From Lutibacter citreus (GTDB taxonomy: Bacteria > Bacteroidota > Bacteroidia > Flavobacteriales > Flavobacteriaceae): 64,000 nt of DNA. Made by a program: the position numbers and the translations under genes. The notes below the pieces were generated by a model. The model was not told the origin of the DNA. It worked only from the letters and a program-made list of their open reading frames with translations, and searched no databases. Shown piece after piece: positions 62,408 through 64,000 of the stretch. Position 1 is the first letter of the stretch. Every line of letters starts with the position of its first letter. Where the stretch lies: positions 248,001-312,000 of the forward strand of contig NZ_QEIH01000001.1 of the NCBI RefSeq assembly GCF_003260195.1, in the 5' to 3' direction.

Positions 62408-64000
62408 TTAAGGAGTACAACCTGTTGTTGAAGGAATTGCTACATAAGTATACCAATACCAATCAGTAGTTGGTGGAATAGCATTTATATTATCCAGTTG
62501 AGTTTGGCTAACTTGCACACATTGTAAAGAGTATACATTACCATATCCAGTATAAGCAAGGAGTCTAGTTAAGGAAGGACAATTACTTACATCTAAACTA
62601 GTTATTTTGCTATAATTAATATCTATACGATATAATTTTGGATGGCTACCCAAAACAATACTAGTAAATGAGCTACCGACATTATATTTTTGATTGGCGC
62701 TCAAATTTTCTAAACCTGCTAAATTACTTACGTCCAAACTAGTAAGAAGATCGTTATACACAATATTTAAAGTTTTGATACTTGTATTGTAACTAAAATT
62801 TAAACTAGTAAATTTGTTATTATTGAGATATAAATACTCTAAAGCTGTTGCTCCACTCACATCCAAACTAGTAAGTTGGTTATTATTCGCACTTACATTA
62901 TATAAGACTGTATTATTACCCAAAACTAAACTAGTAAGTTGGTTATCATCACAATCTAAATCATATAAATCTGTTGCTCCATTCACATTTAAACTAGTAA
63001 GTTTGTTATCATCACAATTTAAATAACGTAAAGACGTATTATTACTTACATCTAAACTAGTAAGTTGGTTATCATCACAATCTAAATCATATAAATCTGT
63101 TGCTCCATTCACATTTAAACTAGTAAGTTTGTTATCATCACAATTTAAATAACGTAAAGACGTATTATTACTCACATTTAAACTAGTAAGTTGATTGTTA
63201 TAAGCATATATACTGTATAAATTAGTATTATTACTTGTGTTTAAACTAGTAAGCTGATTGTTTTGAGCTTGCACATATCGTAGGTTAGAACGGTTACTTA
63301 AATCTAAAGTAGAAAGATTGTTTTGAGCAACGTAACAATTATACAAATAAGGAGTATTTGTAATATTTAAACTAGTAAGTTGATTGTTACTAGCGAAGAA
63401 ATCTTTTAAATTTGGATTATTACTCAAATTTAAATTAGTAAGTTGGTTATTTTCAACACTCAAGTATTTCAAAGAAGGAAGGTTGCTCAAGTCTAAACTA
63501 GTAAGTTGGTTGTTATAGGCATATACGCTTTGTAAAATAGGATTATTTCCAAATACCAAACTGGTAAGTTGGGCACGACCAATTCTTAAGCGATACAATT
63601 TAGAATTATTACTTACATCTAAACTAGTAAGTTGCGTTTTATATGCATTTATATACCCCAAGTTTGTAAAATCTTCAATCCCTGTTAAATCAGCTAAACC
63701 ATAAGCGTAATCAAAATTTAGGTACGTTACATTTACAATTCTATTAGTTGGTACATAATCATCTAAAATATTATCATGATCATAACCTTTATCAATCAAA
63801 TATTGTTCAAAAACATCATCTGGTACATACGTTTTGTCTGCCATTGCACAACCGTAAGCATCAACTGTAGCATTAGCAGGTGAGTTAGGGCATACATCTA
63901 CATCATCCATAAAACCATCGTTATCTGTGTCTCTTTCGCTATCAGCACATCCGTTATTGTCAACAGGAGATCCAAAAGGAGTATTAGGGCATAAATCTTG
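62408..64000 (-). CDS. leucine-rich-repeat surface protein with calcium-binding type 3 repeats, C-terminal part
   Basis: The reading frame enters from the right edge without a stop, so its start lies outside; 530 C-terminal residues are visible. The first 55 residues are thrombospondin type 3-like calcium-binding repeats (DTDNDGFMDDVDVCPNSP and partial units before it). A linker follows, then about 18 leucine-rich repeats of 21 residues with the core NNQLTSLDVSNNxxL, like internalins. The protein ends CTP without a recognisable T9SS sorting domain. It is probably exported and binds proteins or surfaces. Two adjacent repeat pairs are almost identical in DNA (126-base period). Confidence 0.88.
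   Translation of the reverse strand, partial: QDLCPNTPFGSPVDNNGCADSERDTDNDGFMDDVDVCPNSPANATVDAYGCAMADKTYVPDDVFEQYLIDKGYDHDNILDDYVPTNRIVNVTYLNFDYAYGLADLTGIEDFTNLGYINAYKTQLTSLDVSNNSKLYRLRIGRAQLTSLVFGNNPILQSVYAYNNQLTSLDLSNLPSLKYLSVENNQLTNLNLSNNPNLKDFFASNNQLTSLNITNTPYLYNCYVAQNNLSTLDLSNRSNLRYVQAQNNQLTSLNTSNNTNLYSIYAYNNQLTSLNVSNNTSLRYLNCDDNKLTSLNVNGATDLYDLDCDDNQLTSLDVSNNTSLRYLNCDDNKLTSLNVNGATDLYDLDCDDNQLTSLVLGNNTVLYNVSANNNQLTSLDVSGATALEYLYLNNNKFTSLNFSYNTSIKTLNIVYNDLLTSLDVSNLAGLENLSANQKYNVGSSFTSIVLGSHPKLYRIDINYSKITSLDVSNCPSLTRLLAYTGYGNVYSLQCVQVSQTQLDNINAIPPTTDWYWYTYVAIPSTTGCTP
62929..63180. repeat. 126-base direct tandem repeat inside the LRR gene
   Basis: Bases 62929-63054 and 63055-63180 are identical except for about two positions at the ends. 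One unit equals 42 codons, or two leucine-rich repeats, so gain or loss of a unit keeps the frame. Confidence 0.9.

Noticed and set aside
1-64000. CRISPR arrays, tRNA/rRNA genes, toxin-antitoxin pairs and prophage genes
   Set aside because: None could be seen on either strand; short repeats found are palindromic units or in-gene repeats, not spaced direct repeats.

Overview
The window is a stretch of chromosome from a low-GC (about 30% by eye) member of the Bacteroidota, almost certainly family Flavobacteriaceae. Three things point there: the gliding-motility pair gldB-gldC; lineage-typical genes (FolK-deoxynucleoside kinase fusion, DUF5686, DUF6146, DUF3127, 2TM-domain and DUF4407 proteins, a hybrid two-component regulator); and promoters of the Bacteroidota form TTTG-N19-21-TAnnTTTG. 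No rRNA, tRNA, CRISPR array, prophage or intact insertion sequence was seen. The genus cannot be fixed from the sequence.

Layout. 1-5.2 kb: 5' part of an M3 peptidase gene, purK-purE, a Rieske-like lipoprotein, greA, a HIT hydrolase and a sensor kinase. 5.4-10.8 kb: DUF3127 protein, aat, a MazG-type hydrolase with a small membrane protein, aroA, queA, rlmN. 10.8-15.7 kb: the rimP-nusA-infB operon with a terminator-like hairpin in its leader. 15.7-21.9 kb: universal stress protein, nadE, gldB-gldC, folK-dNK, sppA. 22-27.4 kb: an AraC regulator, a tandem-duplicated secreted protein gene whose duplication also carried a now broken piece of folA, then the thyA-2TM-folA cluster. 27.4-38.2 kb: nupC, a bifunctional nuclease, etfB-etfA, pdhB, DUF5686, and soluble plus membrane pyrophosphatases. 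38.3-47 kb: small lipoprotein, tag, SRPBCC/GyrI-like protein, M49 peptidase, Kir-type channel, NTP pyrophosphohydrolase and a large MG2/plug-domain exported protein. 47.2-51 kb: nadA-nadB with a structured leader, and ilvE. 51.3-54.6 kb: an mnmD-like methyltransferase, a 42-residue membrane peptide, ruvC, hemW and DUF4230; three of these start with TTG. 54.7-64 kb: a 1,426-residue hybrid two-component regulator, an unknown secreted protein, PhnA, DUF4407, and the 3' part of a long leucine-rich-repeat surface protein gene running off the right edge.

Most of the window is housekeeping: purine, folate, thymidylate and NAD synthesis, translation and tRNA modification, pyruvate and electron-transfer metabolism, pyrophosphate use. 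Many genes are single transcription units closed by strong, often bidirectional hairpin terminators. The points most worth a second look are the duplicated secreted-protein locus with signs of gene conversion, the leader hairpins before rimP-nusA-infB and nadA-nadB, a perfect 18-bp palindrome in the etfB/pdhB divergent region, and several small or repeat elements. I did not find a clearly new multi-gene defence or biosynthetic system.
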